From Asterias rubens (lineage: Eukaryota; Echinodermata; Asteroidea; Forcipulatida; Asteriidae), in the NCBI RefSeq assembly GCF_902459465.1, contig NC_047063.1, positions 744,001 to 808,000 on the forward strand: a DNA stretch of 64,000 bases, given 5' to 3'. The translations under genes were made by a program, and so were the position numbers. Shown here in pieces: positions 11,745 to 23,880 of this stretch (positions are counted from its first letter, which is position 1; every line of letters begins with the position of its first letter). The notes beneath the pieces were generated by a model that was given only the letters and a program-made list of their open reading frames with translations, was not told where the DNA came from and made no database searches.

Positions 11745-12639
11745 ACTCAACCTCATTAAATCTTCCTTTTGTGGTCACCACGTAGAGTTTATGCTGAATT
11801 CCTTGCAGCTTTCTGTAACATTGAAATGCAAACAAAACTCTATTTTTAATGTAAATAAATAAATAATACAACATCCTTTCTTAGCTCTTGTCCTTATACA
11901 ATAAGTACCGATATGTTTTTAGTGTTGAACTTTCAGAACATAGTGATAGGTAACTACCAATCGCCTCACATGTTTCATGCACAAAATCTAGACACAAATT
12001 TCAACGGGCTCCACAAAATAAAGACTGTTTTGTTATACCTCCATACTGAAAGTTATTTTGATGCCTCATGTTTAAATGGCACAAGCCAAACAGTACCAGA
12101 AGCACAGCTCAGAATCTTCAAAAAGTCATAATAATGCATTAATTTATTGCAATCAATTTCTTTCTAGTTTGTACTTGCTGAATAATGTAATTCTTCACTG
12201 CAAAACTCAAGTAATAGAAGCAGGCATATTTAGAGTGCTATGACATTAGGTACCACAGCGCTTTAAAAGAAACAGAACAATAAGCAAATAAATTCTGGCA
12301 CTAAAATGTTGGAAAAGTGTGTCTTAAAACAATCAACCATTGAGCATTCACATTTTGAGAGGTTTCTTGTAAACTTCAAGGCACTAACTTCAAGTTAGTT
12401 TCAATGATCCAGAACATACACAAAAGTTGGCTTATCCTGTTTACTCAAATGGAACTAAACCAGGAAAACTCACAAATAGGAACTACCATTTATAATATCA
12501 ATATTACCATGCACAAAATCCTTTTAAAAGCTTTTAGTTTGCATCCACAGAGCTGCCAGCATTTGTATCTTGCAATCTAATCAGGGAGATTTTGTCCAAC
12601 ATACTTTATTTTTTTTGGAGATTATTTGTTTTTACACAT
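11745..12639. other. Upstream flank of the left plexin; no gene seen
   Basis: AT-rich, short frames only. The one item of note is a possible 3' splice site for cassette L near 11818. Confidence 0.5.
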
Positions 12640-12880
12640 ACACTGATTTGTGTTATAAACCATGTATATTCAGTAGACCTTCTTTTCTGATTTCTGTGAA
12701 AAAAATCCACCCTTTAGTTGGGTGGGACTTGAACCCACAACCTTTGCAATTCTAGAGCAGATGTCTTACCACTAGACCATCAAGGTTCCCTGAAAACTAC
12801 ATGTAGAGGCAGTTTGAATCCAATAGTTTAGCAGCGAAAAAAAAAAAAAACATTCTTTATCCCGATGCAAATTTACACTA
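12640..12880 (-). repeat. tRNA-derived SINE, family 1
   Basis: Same family, B box slightly degraded (GGTTCAAGTCC). It includes an A-run at about 12837-12850 and the GATGCAAATTTA end. Confidence 0.6.
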
Positions 12881-13017
12881 AATCAGAGAGATTAGAATAA
12901 CACTCAACATAACAGAAGAAACTTTTCCATAGTCAGGGAGATTTTCAAATTGTTCATCAGAACATACAAAAATTGGTTTCTTCTCAGGGAACTTTCTGCA
13001 GAATCAGGAAGAAGTAT

Positions 13018-13640
13018 AATAATAATAACAATAAGACATTTGTAAAGCGCCTAATGCAAAAGCCTCTAAGCGCATTACAGAAACAATAAAATAAACAATT
13101 AGAGAAATATACAAGATACAAATAGGCAAATTACAAAAAAGAAGCTTTAAACAAATGAGTTTTCAACAAGGACTTAAAACATTGTAAAGTATTAGCTTGG
13201 CGAATATGCACAGGAAGACTATTCCAAAGAAACGGTGCGGCGTAAGAAAAAGATCTGTGGCCATAAAAAATGGAAGAAGCTCTAGTAGCAGAAAGCAATG
13301 ACTGTTGAGATGATCGTAGAGTCTGAGTAGGGGAATAATGATGAACAAGTTCAGATAAATAAGCAGGAGATTGACATGTTTGAGCCTTGAAAGTTAACAG
13401 AAGAATTTTGTAAACTGTTCGAAACTTAACTGGGAGCCAATGCAAATTGCATTAGTACAGGTGTAATATGGTGAGAACGAGGCAGACAAGAAACGAGGCG
13501 AGCAGCAGTGTTCTGTACACGTTGAATTTTAGCAAGATCTTTATCGGGGAGTCCATACAGAAGTGAATTGCAGGAATCAAGTCTCGTAGTGACGAAGGCA
13601 TGAACAAGACGAAGTATAGTACACAAGTTATTTTAAAAAC
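13018..13640 (-). mobile_element. 3' fragment of a LINE reverse transcriptase (CR1/L2-like), frameshifted
   Basis: Two minus-strand frames are consecutive parts of a non-LTR retrotransposon ORF2 end: LVHAFVTTRLDSCNSLLYGL, KIQRVQNTAARLV and ITPVL; then, after a frameshift near 13440, HWLPVKFRTVYKILLLTFKA, RSFSYAAPFLWNSLPVHIRQ and FKSLLKTHLF. It is followed by a (TAA)n-like 3' tail and AAGCGC motifs near 13020-13075. A dead copy; the catalytic part is absent. Confidence 0.8.
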
Positions 13641-13907
13641 CATGACAACCATGATTAGGGCCTTGGTCAATGAAAGTTCGCTGATACAGTTTCTTGTTAC
13701 CGCCCCCATGGAACATTGGGGTAGAAAAAGGCCAGATTTTGTGAATTTTATTTTAATTAATTGAAAAAACACCTAAGGCTTCTATTAACAAGGCGGCACC
13801 TCATTTTTTGCCAGGGGACCACCAACTTTGCTCTGAAGGTTTACACGGATCAAAAACGTAATTTCCAAGACTGAGTGCTGGTTTTTTGTAAGTTTGAAAA
13901 TTAATTA

Positions 13908-14215
13908 TACATTCATAAACGGCTCAGTTTGCTAATCCTATTGGGGGAGAGCTTGTCACGTGGGGGTGTTTAAGCGGTTAAATGACTAGCTAGATTCGAA
14001 TATAACTGGTTGTTTTTGGATATATATTTGTGGGGGTTAGCCCACAAACTTGTTCCCATGGGTGATCAATCTCGCCGTGCCATTTTAGCCCATGAATATG
14101 AGGATGCATACTACACGCACCAATATTCGAAAACTGTCTCAGTCATGAAAATGTGACACACATACGTACGGAGCTCAAGGACATCGGAAAACCAAAAAGA
14201 CATTTATGAATGGGA
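13908..14215. repeat. TIR repeat with CATTCATAAA ends (copy 2)
   Basis: Bounded by ACATTCATAAACGG and ACATTTATGAATGGG. The inner CATGGGTGATCAATCTCGCC segment is also seen, inverted and diverged, near 3010-3045. Confidence 0.4.
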
Positions 14216-14602
14216 ATATAAGAATAGTTACTCGCTCTTAAACTACTATTTAAAACCTTGCAAGGTCATGGCCAGGCAATATTTAAGGCCCTCGCCTTGA
14301 GCTCGGGCCTTTATCGGACCTTTATCGCACGACAACAACCCTGTCGTTGTAAATTTTGCCTTTTATTCCCTGATTAAAATACAAGATGAAATTTGTACTT
14401 TCTTGCTCAGTTCATCAGCCAGGAACAAGAACAAGGAAACACTAAGAACAAGGAAATTATGGTATGGTTGCAAACACAAAATGAAAATAAAAACTTTAAA
14501 CATTGTATCATGTGTGTAATCAGTCTTTCCATCTTTTTTTATATGAAGAATGTCACAGCTTCATGAGCTATATGAATAAGTACCGATTTCTTCTCAGCCT
14601 AA

Positions 14603-14825
14603 CTTAAAGCCATTGGACACTTTTGGTAAACAGTATTGTCCAAGGCTCACACTTTGTGTATCACAACTTCTATATATTAAATAACAAACCTGTGAAAATT
14701 TAGGCTCAATTGGTCATCGGAGTCGGGAGAAAATAACGGGAAAACCCACCCTTGTTTCCGCATGTTTCGCCGTGTCATGAGATGTGTTTAAAACAATTCC
14801 ATAAATTTCTCGATATTGAGAATTG
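14603..14825. mobile_element. Truncated MITE, TTTAAAGGCAGTGGACAC family
   Basis: The start TTAAAGCCATTGGACACTTT and the inner 'GAAAATTTAGGCTCAATTGG' segment match the other copies; the far end is not recognised. Confidence 0.45.
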
Positions 14826-15825
14826 ATATTGTTTTAATGTCTGTACCGAAAGTGTCAGAAAAAAAAAGTGTTTTAATGTTTTTTTTTACATCCATAATGA
14901 TGTATGCAAAATGTATATTCCCCTCGTCAGTAAGGGTAGATCATACAATGCATCAACATTATTTGTTTAGACCTTATCTGGTGACCTTTAGCACTGCATT
15001 CATGTAGTCTGGTAGTATCATTCTTACAGCCATGTTGTGAAATAGCTGACTAATCATGAGTTCAACAAAATGATATTATTGTGGTATGAGGGTGTTTACC
15101 TTAGATACGTGCTAGTTCTCTGAACCCAAGTACTCTATTGTCAGGGTTGTTATTTATTATTAATAGTAATGATGTACCAGGCAGTGATGTTGGGTGGTAG
15201 GGTTAGAGAGATCTTATGACAAGGTCCCTTAACCCTTGCCACCTTCCAGCTCCCCTCCCCACCCCCATCCATGTTATTGAAGGAAACTATTATCGATTAT
15301 AATTACACTGTATGCTAAAAATATTATCTACGACAAAAATACAATAATTTATTTACAGTAAACACAAAGGAAACAAAAACGCGATAATATTTTCCAGTAC
15401 ACTTTTTTTGTTTGGAAATTAGGACTACATCCCACGAATGTATCATTTTCTACTGGCCATACACAGCTTAATAATGCATGGTTTATGTGTATAATGTTCC
15501 AAGATTTGTATAATGACTACGTAAACCCTGCCTGTTGTTAGCTGACGACAAATACATTAAATCCAATGGATCATTTTTGTGACACAAAGTTGTTAACAAT
15601 AAAGATACAACTTGTGCTGCTGGTGATGAATTGCCTGGTGATACAGGCAACATCAGCCAAAAGTGGTATTAAAAAAAACAACCATCTTCAAATAATAATA
15701 GTGGCTTCTAACATACGATCATGGAGTGCTAAAACCAGTCACTCAGTGACGCTCAAGGTGCCTCAACATTCATTATTTTTCTTGCAAGGTGTGTCGGACT
15801 ACATCTGAATTATGAGACCTCCTCA
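14826..15825. other. Intergenic; nothing recognised
   Basis: Short chance frames only; no repeat family shared with the rest of the window was identified. Confidence 0.4.
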
Positions 15826-15970
15826 TTTGACGTAGCATCATGAATGGTTTACAAGGTGGCGCAATATGCAGCCAATCATACCAAGAACACTGGTCACAGG
15901 GAAAAACCCCTTCTCTTTTCGACAAGTGCACTGGGTTATTTTACTTGCATTACACAGCACACAAGACAAT
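15826..15970 (-). repeat. Fragment of SINE family 3
   Basis: Shares AACCCCTTCTCTTTTCGA and AAGTGCACTGGGTTATTTTAC with the copy at 28.9 kb; the tRNA-like head is missing. Confidence 0.5.
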
Positions 15971-16085
15971 GGCTCCATACACCCCATCTGAAGCACCATG
16001 GTTTTAGTGTTTTGCTTTTAAACGGACATATGTGTTAAATAAAAAATGGATGTCTGCAAAGTCTCGGACCAAGACTGTTTGAGAC

Positions 16086-16335
16086 CTGGGCCCAATTTCA
16101 TAGCGCTGCTTAGCGGTCGATTTTGTGCTTACTTTGCGATTGCACTTCATAACGCTGCTTAACCGAAAGCACACAAACAGACATGCTAACCTTCTGGTGC
16201 TTACCACACGAAAACATATGACGCCACAATGCAATAAGCCCGCCCAATTCTTCTGCTAACCTGTGAAATATGCTTTCACCTTAGCAATTTTTCTGCTACA
16301 GTAAGCACGCAAATTTGCGTACCGAAATTGGGGCT
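16086..16335. repeat. Interspersed repeat, GGGCCCAATTTCATAGCGCTGCT type (copy 1)
   Basis: Starts GGGCCCAATTTCATAGCGCT and ends AAATTGGGGCT, with many TGCTTA / TAAGCA motifs. Similar blocks lie at 23618-23880 and 63160-63380, and a fragment at 25195-25335. Confidence 0.55.
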
Positions 16336-17032
16336 ATGCACAAGACTGAGACATTTCAAGACCTCAAAATTTACTGGACCTGAAAAATATTGTCTCAAGA
16401 CAGCAACCTTGGTCAACACCTGTATGTAAACAAAGCTTGTTTATGTGCGCTTATGCCTACCTTAGCAACATTCGACATGTTGTCTGACTGCACTCAGTTT
16501 AACACTGTTTTGTTGTCGGAAAATTTACCAGAAATAGCCTCTTCTGAGACCTTACCAAGACTTTTTCAAAACTCCAAAGTGTTTGAAGTTGGTTATTTGA
16601 ATAGCCGTTTTTGGTTTATGGTACAAGCACTAGCGTATAGTCTTAATTTTAATTACAAAGTTTTATGAAACAAAATTAAGTTTATATTTTGGAAGTTATC
16701 TTTGCCCATGTATAATAGATGTTTCATTGTCCATGTAAAAAAAAAAAAAAAAAAGGAATCAGCTAATCGATTGAAACTACAGATGCGACCCGATTTGTCT
16801 TCCACTTCAAACCAGAAGTTGAAACAAAAAAATATTTTTAGAAAAGCCAGAGTTTCAGGTTGACAGGTAAAACTTTAAGGATGTTATCATAAGATTAACC
16901 TAAGTTTCTAGTTTCACTTTGGTTTGTCAAAGTTTTAATACATGAAATAGGCACATCCTTGTTGAATTGAGGGCCCCCTCACTTGCGCAAACTTTTACTT
17001 AAAAATTGTTTGCAAAGTGTAAAAAGTAATTA

Positions 17033-17073
17033 ATCTTGGTCTCGGTCTTGGTCTCGGTCTCAGTCTCAGTCTA
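17033..17073 (+). repeat. GGTCTC-rich microsatellite
   Basis: Tandem TCTTGG / TCTCGG / TCTCAG hexamers. Confidence 0.7.
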
Positions 17074-17539
17074 GAATAGGGAAGGTTAGATCTTGAATCC
17101 AACACGGTTGATTAATGAATAAATCCAGTTGTCATGGTTGTGTTCTACGGCGCTGTGGGCACTGTATGCATTGCCTTGAAACACACACCCCAGTCGACTC
17201 ATTATAATATAGCCCTTGTAGGACGTCAGTCAGTGCCACTATGCAACGGAGCAGTCCAACCTAGGCTAACCACATTCAGCATTGACACTCCTGACACTGA
17301 AGGGCAGTTACAGAATCAGCTAACTCTAACAACATTGAAGTATCCGCCAATGATGACAATAAAATATGACGTTTGTACATTTGGCAGTCAGTTTTGAACT
17401 GTAGTATAGTAGACAATATGGTTGTTGGAGTATGACTGCCACTGGCACTAGCCAGCTTATAGCTAGGCACTTTATTATTATTACTGTCTTTATTATGCAC
17501 TGTTGAGTCACTGGCTATGTATTACATTACTATTAATTC

Positions 17540-17812
17540 CTACGTCATGTACTACTAGAACTATATGAGGTTCGTTCGGCTATCGTCTCTTAGGCCGTGT
17601 CCGAAACGACGACTTCGGCTACAGCTACGTCTAGATCAGCGCGTCTACCAGTGTTGAAGAATAGGCAGATGCGCGCGATCTAGCCGTAGCTGTAGCCGAA
17701 GTCGCCGTTTCGGACACGGCCTTATACTGAGAGACGATAGCCGAACGAACCTCCATAGTTCTAGATAGCCGAACGAACCTCTCATTCATAGTTCTAGGAG
17801 TACGTCATGTAC
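17540..17812. mobile_element. Nested palindromic MITEs
   Basis: Outer arms AGGTTCGTTCGGCTATCGTC / GACGATAGCCGAACGAACCT enclose inner arms AGGCCGTGTCCGAAACG / CGTTTCGGACACGGCCT. TACGTCATGTAC occurs at both outer edges (about 17541 and 17801), and the right outer arm is partly repeated. Confidence 0.65.
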
Positions 17813-17936
17813 CTTGTGTACATCTACATACATGATGATGATGATGATGAGTGCACACAAACACACCACACGAAATAGACAAACCTTTTAAGAATTACTG
17901 AACGTGTTTCTGATAAAATACGAATGTTTTGCCCTT

Positions 17937-18100
17937 ACCTAGATCCTCACGGTGTACACTCACACATACCAACACAGTAGGTAATTTACACAAAATGGCA
18001 AAAAAACAGCAAGAAAGAGGAAGACGAAACAGACGCACACCACTTCGACCACTCGACCATGCAAAACTAAAAGCAGACGACAAATCTATGACGTCACACC
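17937..18100 (-). promoter_or_regulatory. Candidate promoter/noncoding first exon with CRE palindrome
   Basis: TGACGTCA at 18089-18096 with CCGGAAAT alongside. On the minus strand, about 150 bp further, GAGGATCTAG|GTAAGG looks like a donor (GT near 17938). This could be a 5' untranslated exon for the left plexin gene, whose coding exon has a 3' splice site near 11818. Speculative; no transcript evidence. Confidence 0.2.
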
Positions 18101-18239
18101 ACCCGGAAATAACTTTTGGAATGTTGCATTTTTACAGGGTGGATACAGAAGCAAAACTTAATCAAAGTTGCAATCTAGTTGACAAATATTACTTACTTGC
18201 TATTATTTTTACATATAAATTAATAAAATAAAGCATTCA

Positions 18240-19920
18240 ATGTCCTTTATAATTCTTAACTCACGTGAAGTAATTTAACTAAACAATAATCCCGTTTAAA
18301 ATAATGCAGTACCCCCTTTGAAAAGTGGTACGATCTGATGTAAAGTTAAACTTTTCTACTAGTCATACAGGGACCGTCTTAGATGTTGAAAATGTTTTAA
18401 AATGTCAGCAGAGGCATAACAAATGCAGTGTGCCAAAATAAAATAAAAACGTTATTCTCTTCTATCAAAAGTCGGAAGAAGTATGCAGGAAACAAATTAT
18501 TGGCACAGTATGTAAACACTTCATGTTATTTGAGATCACACAAAAATAATGACTTCCTCTTACTAAGTTTTTACTCTTCACTTAGTGCAGCTGTATTATG
18601 GTTGTGTAATAGGTTTATCAGACTGCTTTATCGAGGACAAACTAAGCAAATTCTGCCCGTCCACTTTGGCATCTATTGATTTTGCTACCTCCTCCGTGAT
18701 AGTCCCATCAACAAGGGGGGGGGGGGGAATAGGTAAACCAAAGGGGGTTTCCCTATCACCAAAAAGAATTAAGAGTCCAAAGGTCATATTCGTCATTGTT
18801 TGAACTATATTTTGTTTGAGGGCCTTCAGAAATCAGTACACAGGCCGTTTCCCATTCTGTTTAGTTTCGACTGTATGTTTCAAAAGATCTCAAGTTCCGC
18901 TTCATTTACTCCAAATAATAGGGTAAAGTCAAAGGTAGCCTATACGTCGTTGTATGGCCTGCCAAAGCACCCCGGCCAACCGTGCGCGCGCCTGGGAACG
19001 AATCGAGACTACGGTGGCCCATAAAAACATTGGCAATTTCTGAAGAAGTCAATTTATGTAGCTTTTCGACAGATATTTATTTGCTATTCGATTTTAATTG
19101 AAATTTGATTTTATTATTTGTAAAACAAAAGCAATATAATTGAAATTTCCATGTACATGTACATGGTTATTAGTAGTGTATGCAATGTGATGTGGCAACA
19201 TTGAGGGCGCTATTTCAATTTAATGGTACAACAGCAACATTATGCCGTTTCCTAATAAGGGCCTGCCAACATAAATTGATGAGTGTAATCCCCTAGCATT
19301 TATAAAACTAAGCCACTACCCAAAAGGAATTTATCCACAAGCTCTCTCTCTCTCTGATTGTTTTCAGATTTTCTAAAAATATTAATAGGGAGTCAAAACA
19401 AAGCATTACAAAATATACAACAACTTTGAGGACACTTTTTTGATGCAAAAAGTATCAAGTCTATAACCCACACAATATGTAGAATTCCTTCATTCATATT
19501 TTATTAATATTTCTATATTCAAGACTGACAACACATATAATACAGACATACACCAGAATCTTATTTCTATCAAATAAAGTTTTTATAAAGTGAGCTTCTT
19601 GTAAAATGTGTTGCCGAGTTTGATTATATTGGGTTTCTGTTTGTGTTTTAACATACACTCTACCATAGTTCTTTAAGAGACAAAGATTTTGTACTCAAAT
19701 AACCACTTTTATTTTGGTAATAAATTTATATTAATGTAAGTAAAACTTAGGAGAGTTAATTCGATTTAATCGTTTAAATAATTAAACATAAAGCTATATT
19801 GTCAAAACGATCACCTTCTTTGGCGAAACTGTCAGACTGTAAAAAATGTGTTAAGGGTACACAAAAATTCCTGTTAAAGAAATATTCAATAGTTAAATTT
19901 TTATCAGGGACAAAGAATTT
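18240..19920. other. Intergenic; nothing recognised
   Basis: Contains a G-run at about 18714-18727 and a (CT)n stretch near 19342. No coding signal with support. Confidence 0.4.
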
Positions 19921-19924
19921 TATT

Positions 19925-20100
19925 TGGTATTACCCTTACACCGATGTGTGTAAGTAATGTATATTCAATACTTTCCCCGAGTTCTGTGAGTAAAACAAAC
20001 ACAAGCTCATTACTCAGGTAGGATTCAAACCCAAAACCTTTGCCAATAGAACAGATGTCTAACCAACTAGACCATCGCGATTGCCTGGCAGAAACATTCA
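19925..20100 (-). repeat. tRNA-derived SINE, family 1 (degraded)
   Basis: Contains GGTAGGATTCAAACCC and ACCAACTAGACCATCGCGAT; both internal boxes are recognisable but mutated. Confidence 0.5.
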
Positions 20101-20109
20101 TTGAATGTA

Positions 20110-22080
20110 CTCTTGATGTCAGACAATATTTCCAGGATCAAGGGTTAGAATTATATGCAAATAAATCATCCAGGGAAAAGACAAGATAGTTCATTTAAGT
20201 AAAACAAAAAAAGGGGGGACAAAGGTAGTAAGACTGAATAAAAAAATTACCATGTTTTCAAATGAACCTCTATTTAGTGATCCCACAGTTTTGCCAACTA
20301 GTATTGGCAAAAGGATTGGCAACGCTCACCACTGCAAATTTAAATAATTCATTTTTAACACATTCTATTAATTTAGCCAAATCAGATGAGCTTAATATCA
20401 TTCTTCATAGCGACAGGTTTCAGCGTATTGTTAGTGGCAAATTTGTGCCACACCAGTTGGAAAATGTTGGGTTAGTCAAGGCTGCCCTTATAAACAAGTG
20501 ATCAATGTTTGTAAACACAAAACAAAATGGTCCATTGAACACCTTTTACAATAAATTTAAGCTCATTAGTGAGATTCTAAGTTCGGTACATTCTCCAGAG
20601 AGTTAAAACTTTTTAGTCTAACTTCTATTCTCACATTCAACACAAATAAATGAGAAAAAGTATTGCAAATACATGTAAAAACAAAAAAACAAAAGTCAAG
20701 AAATAATACAACTTTCACAGTACTCTGTCATAAAAAGAACAGATAATCAAATTCTGGATCTTGTGACTGTGCATCGAATGGCCAGGTTAAAAGTATGTGA
20801 AGCAAGTTCCAACGCGATTTAAAATCACTTTTAACTGCAAGAAAATAACAAAACAAAGAGAACATAAGAAATAGGGAAATTTGATAGATAACTCAAAATG
20901 AAACAGAGCTGATGATGATCGGTAAAATGTTTTGAAACTTCATCCCCGATCAGTAGTTCCTACATAATTTGGGCATAAAAAGTAAGAAAATGGTAAGCAA
21001 GGTTTTGAAACTTAACATAGTAAAGATACAGTCTAATCAAGTAAGGTGAGGAATCTCTCTTATAAGTTGATATGGTCCGAAAATGTTTTGATTCTAGTCC
21101 CGGTTCAAGACCCTCCTGTTGATGAGAACCCTACCACAAGAGGGTGCACTTTTATCATAAACTCTCATTACAGGATAGTGGTTCTCTGAGTGAAAGCAGT
21201 TTTGTGGTTGATAACGCTCTATTGGTGAGGGGAATAATCAACAAAGAAGTAGAACTTTCTAGATTTTAAACAACAGGAGCCCCTTGAACATTGTGTGGAT
21301 CAGTATGCTCTGATCCGCTTCAGAAATAAAATTGAATTAAAATCACAGGAAAATGATATTTAAGCAGGTTATAAATCTAAACTCAAAATGTGCAGCTCGA
21401 AATAAAATTAGATTTCATTTTCTAAGTATACACACTTGCACATGATAAACAGTCACACATTCTTATTACTTAGTGGAAGTAAAGACCTTTATCATGCGGA
21501 CACCATTCTTGTATAATCCCCCGTATCCAGTATTACTAATGTATACTGGTTCAAAAAATACCAAAGGGCACCAGACTAATTGCCCTTGCAGCCTCACATT
21601 GGTTACACTAATCTCGAAGGGAGAAAAACAAATTGGATGCCCCGTGATGAAGGTCTATTTACGGATCCTGCAGAGTCTAAAAACATTGTAGAATGTTATT
21701 GTTTATTAATACCATGAAATACTGAAATACAATCTAAATGCAATCACTTCAAATTATTCTAGGACTGATTGAGAAAAATTGCCAAAATATTTCTCCTTGA
21801 GTAGAATTCATAAGTTGATTTATGAAACTTAAAAATCAACCAGAACCATAACTGAATTGGTAGGCCTACATGGCAAGATCTTTGTTTTCATTAAGCTTGT
21901 AAGCTGAATATATCACTCAACACCTTTGTACACTAAGCATCATGTAGCGGAAAACCAGTCACCTTTGTTTATTTGTTATTAGTTTGGCTAGTGTAATGCA
22001 CTGCTAAGCAAACCATCTTATGCATGCTTACCATTAAGCAAGAAGTTCAACCCTTCTTGAAAAAGTCCCTTTTTAAATAA
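20110..22080. other. Intergenic; nothing recognised
   Basis: AT-rich with short frames. It may include part of a long ARL8 3' UTR, but no limit can be set. Confidence 0.35.
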
Positions 22081-22530
22081 TAGAGAGGTTTCGCAGAGTC
22101 ACCGATACTCTTATGTGAAGGTATACGTCATAATACGTCATCACTTTTTGAGGTCCATGTGACGTATAACCGTTGTACACAAGTTAGAATAGTCGCTCAA
22201 AACGGGAATCTGTCACCATACACGTAGGTAAACAACGAGTATATTTTTTTCATGCTTTTGTAGCGGATTGTTATTTTTTAACATACCAGGTTTTCAGAGG
22301 TATCATACATGGATGTAGTTTGACATTTTTTAACCACCATGCTTCAGAAAAAGAGAAATGGCGATTGTCCATGGGTGCAGCCATTTGGTTAATAGCGCCC
22401 TCTTGAGCCTCAAGTTGAGGGTATTCGTTAGAATTTTGCGAAACAAATTGACACAGCTCACTTGACGCGAACATGTACGGTTCGTCCTCTGTATGCGTAT
22501 TCGTATCTGCGACTCTGCGAAACCTCTCTA
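22081..22530. mobile_element. TIR element, about 450 bp
   Basis: Ends TAGAGAGGTTTCGCAGAGTC and GACTCTGCGAAACCTCTCTA are perfect 20-bp inverted repeats; AAT on both sides may be a 3-bp duplication. An open minus-strand frame overlaps it (22271-22660, 129 codons) but resembles no known protein and runs past the element. Confidence 0.65.
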
Positions 22531-23617
22531 ATGATCTCAGATGTATTTTGTTATTGTAACGGATATGACTCATTGCACATTTAGCCATTTTTACGTCACC
22601 TGGAACGCCCCCTGCACCGTAACATACGGGGAGTCTGAACTCCCTAAATAGCACCACCAAGTTTTATCATGGGCAGTGACCTCAGGTGATTCGGGCCAAT
22701 ACACTAACATTTACACCAAAGTCAAAACAGCTTTTTGTTACAGCTACCAACATTTCATGTTCAATTAGCAGACTGTCAATCAGTTACAAAGTATCTAACA
22801 GGAATATGAAACAAAATAATGCCGTCCGTATTGTTTCTTTTACAGTAACTGTCAACATTAAACTATATTTCCAAGACCACAGCAAACTGTGACCAGCATT
22901 CAGCCAACAACATTGTAATGAAATGTTTGTGGAAGTAAGGTTATCAGAAAGCAAGGAGGTGTAACAAAAATGTATTTTTAACAACCACTTCCTGCTTTTG
23001 CCAGTACCTTAAATAGCTTTGATGGCGGTTCAATACCGGTAATTGGTAGGCCCTATTTAGTATCTTTAAAAATGACCAATGCTTATTAGCATATAATACA
23101 TACACGTTCTATTGTCTAGTGGTTTCTTGAATTGCAAAACTAACTACTTTTTCGATATCAAAATGAAGAACGCACAATGTCTAAGATTGACCGTTAATAT
23201 TAATTTACAATTAGATACAGTATTTTCATTTCAAGAACCTCATGTAACGAATATATAAAAAAACGTGCAAATTTATCCTCCCCAGTGCTGTGTTAATTGC
23301 AAAATGCTTACAGAGTTGTATTTAAACACAAAGTGCACTGTACAGAAGAATATTAAGCGTTTTTAGCCAAGGATTTGTGTACAGGTAAGGGGTGTCTTTG
23401 CTGGATATGCCACTACACTGAAACAGCAAACTCTTACCAAATGCCTTTCTAGCCAAGGTTGTGTCTGGCTACGGCTACGACTGTTGCTTAGGGTGTTGCT
23501 AAGGATATCCTATACTTCAATACATGATGACATGGAAATCTAGCCCTAGCCATAATTGTAGCTGCCAATTTGTAACAGGGCCTTGTAACTGATCACCCAA
23601 AGATTTAAACTTCCACC

Positions 23618-23880
23618 CGGGCCCAATTCCAGTAAATATTTTCTGCTTACAGATCAGCCGTAAGCAGAAGTTCTATTTCATAATCGCTGCTTACCCCCAA
23701 CAACCGCCTACCCTTAACAGAGCAAAAGACACGCTAGCTTATGAGCGGACATTGTTAGCCAACAAGCGTTGCACGCAACAACGCAAACCCATTCTGAATG
23801 TGCATACATGCATGAATTCTGCTTAAGTAAACTCTAAAATGTGCCTACCATAAACAGCTATACGAAACTGGGCCATGGTC
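23618..23880. repeat. Interspersed repeat, GGGCCCAATT...GCTGCTTA type (copy 2)
   Basis: Same family: CGGGCCCAATTCCAG start, ATAATCGCTGCTTACC interior, ACGAAACTGGGCC end. Confidence 0.5.

Noticed and set aside
13452-13772. 106-codon minus-strand frame as a separate protein
   Set aside because: It overlaps the LINE fragment in a different frame; the real frame carries the reverse-transcriptase end motifs.
22271-22660. 129-codon minus-strand frame as a gene
   Set aside because: It crosses the end of a TIR element, has no recognisable domain and no splice partners.
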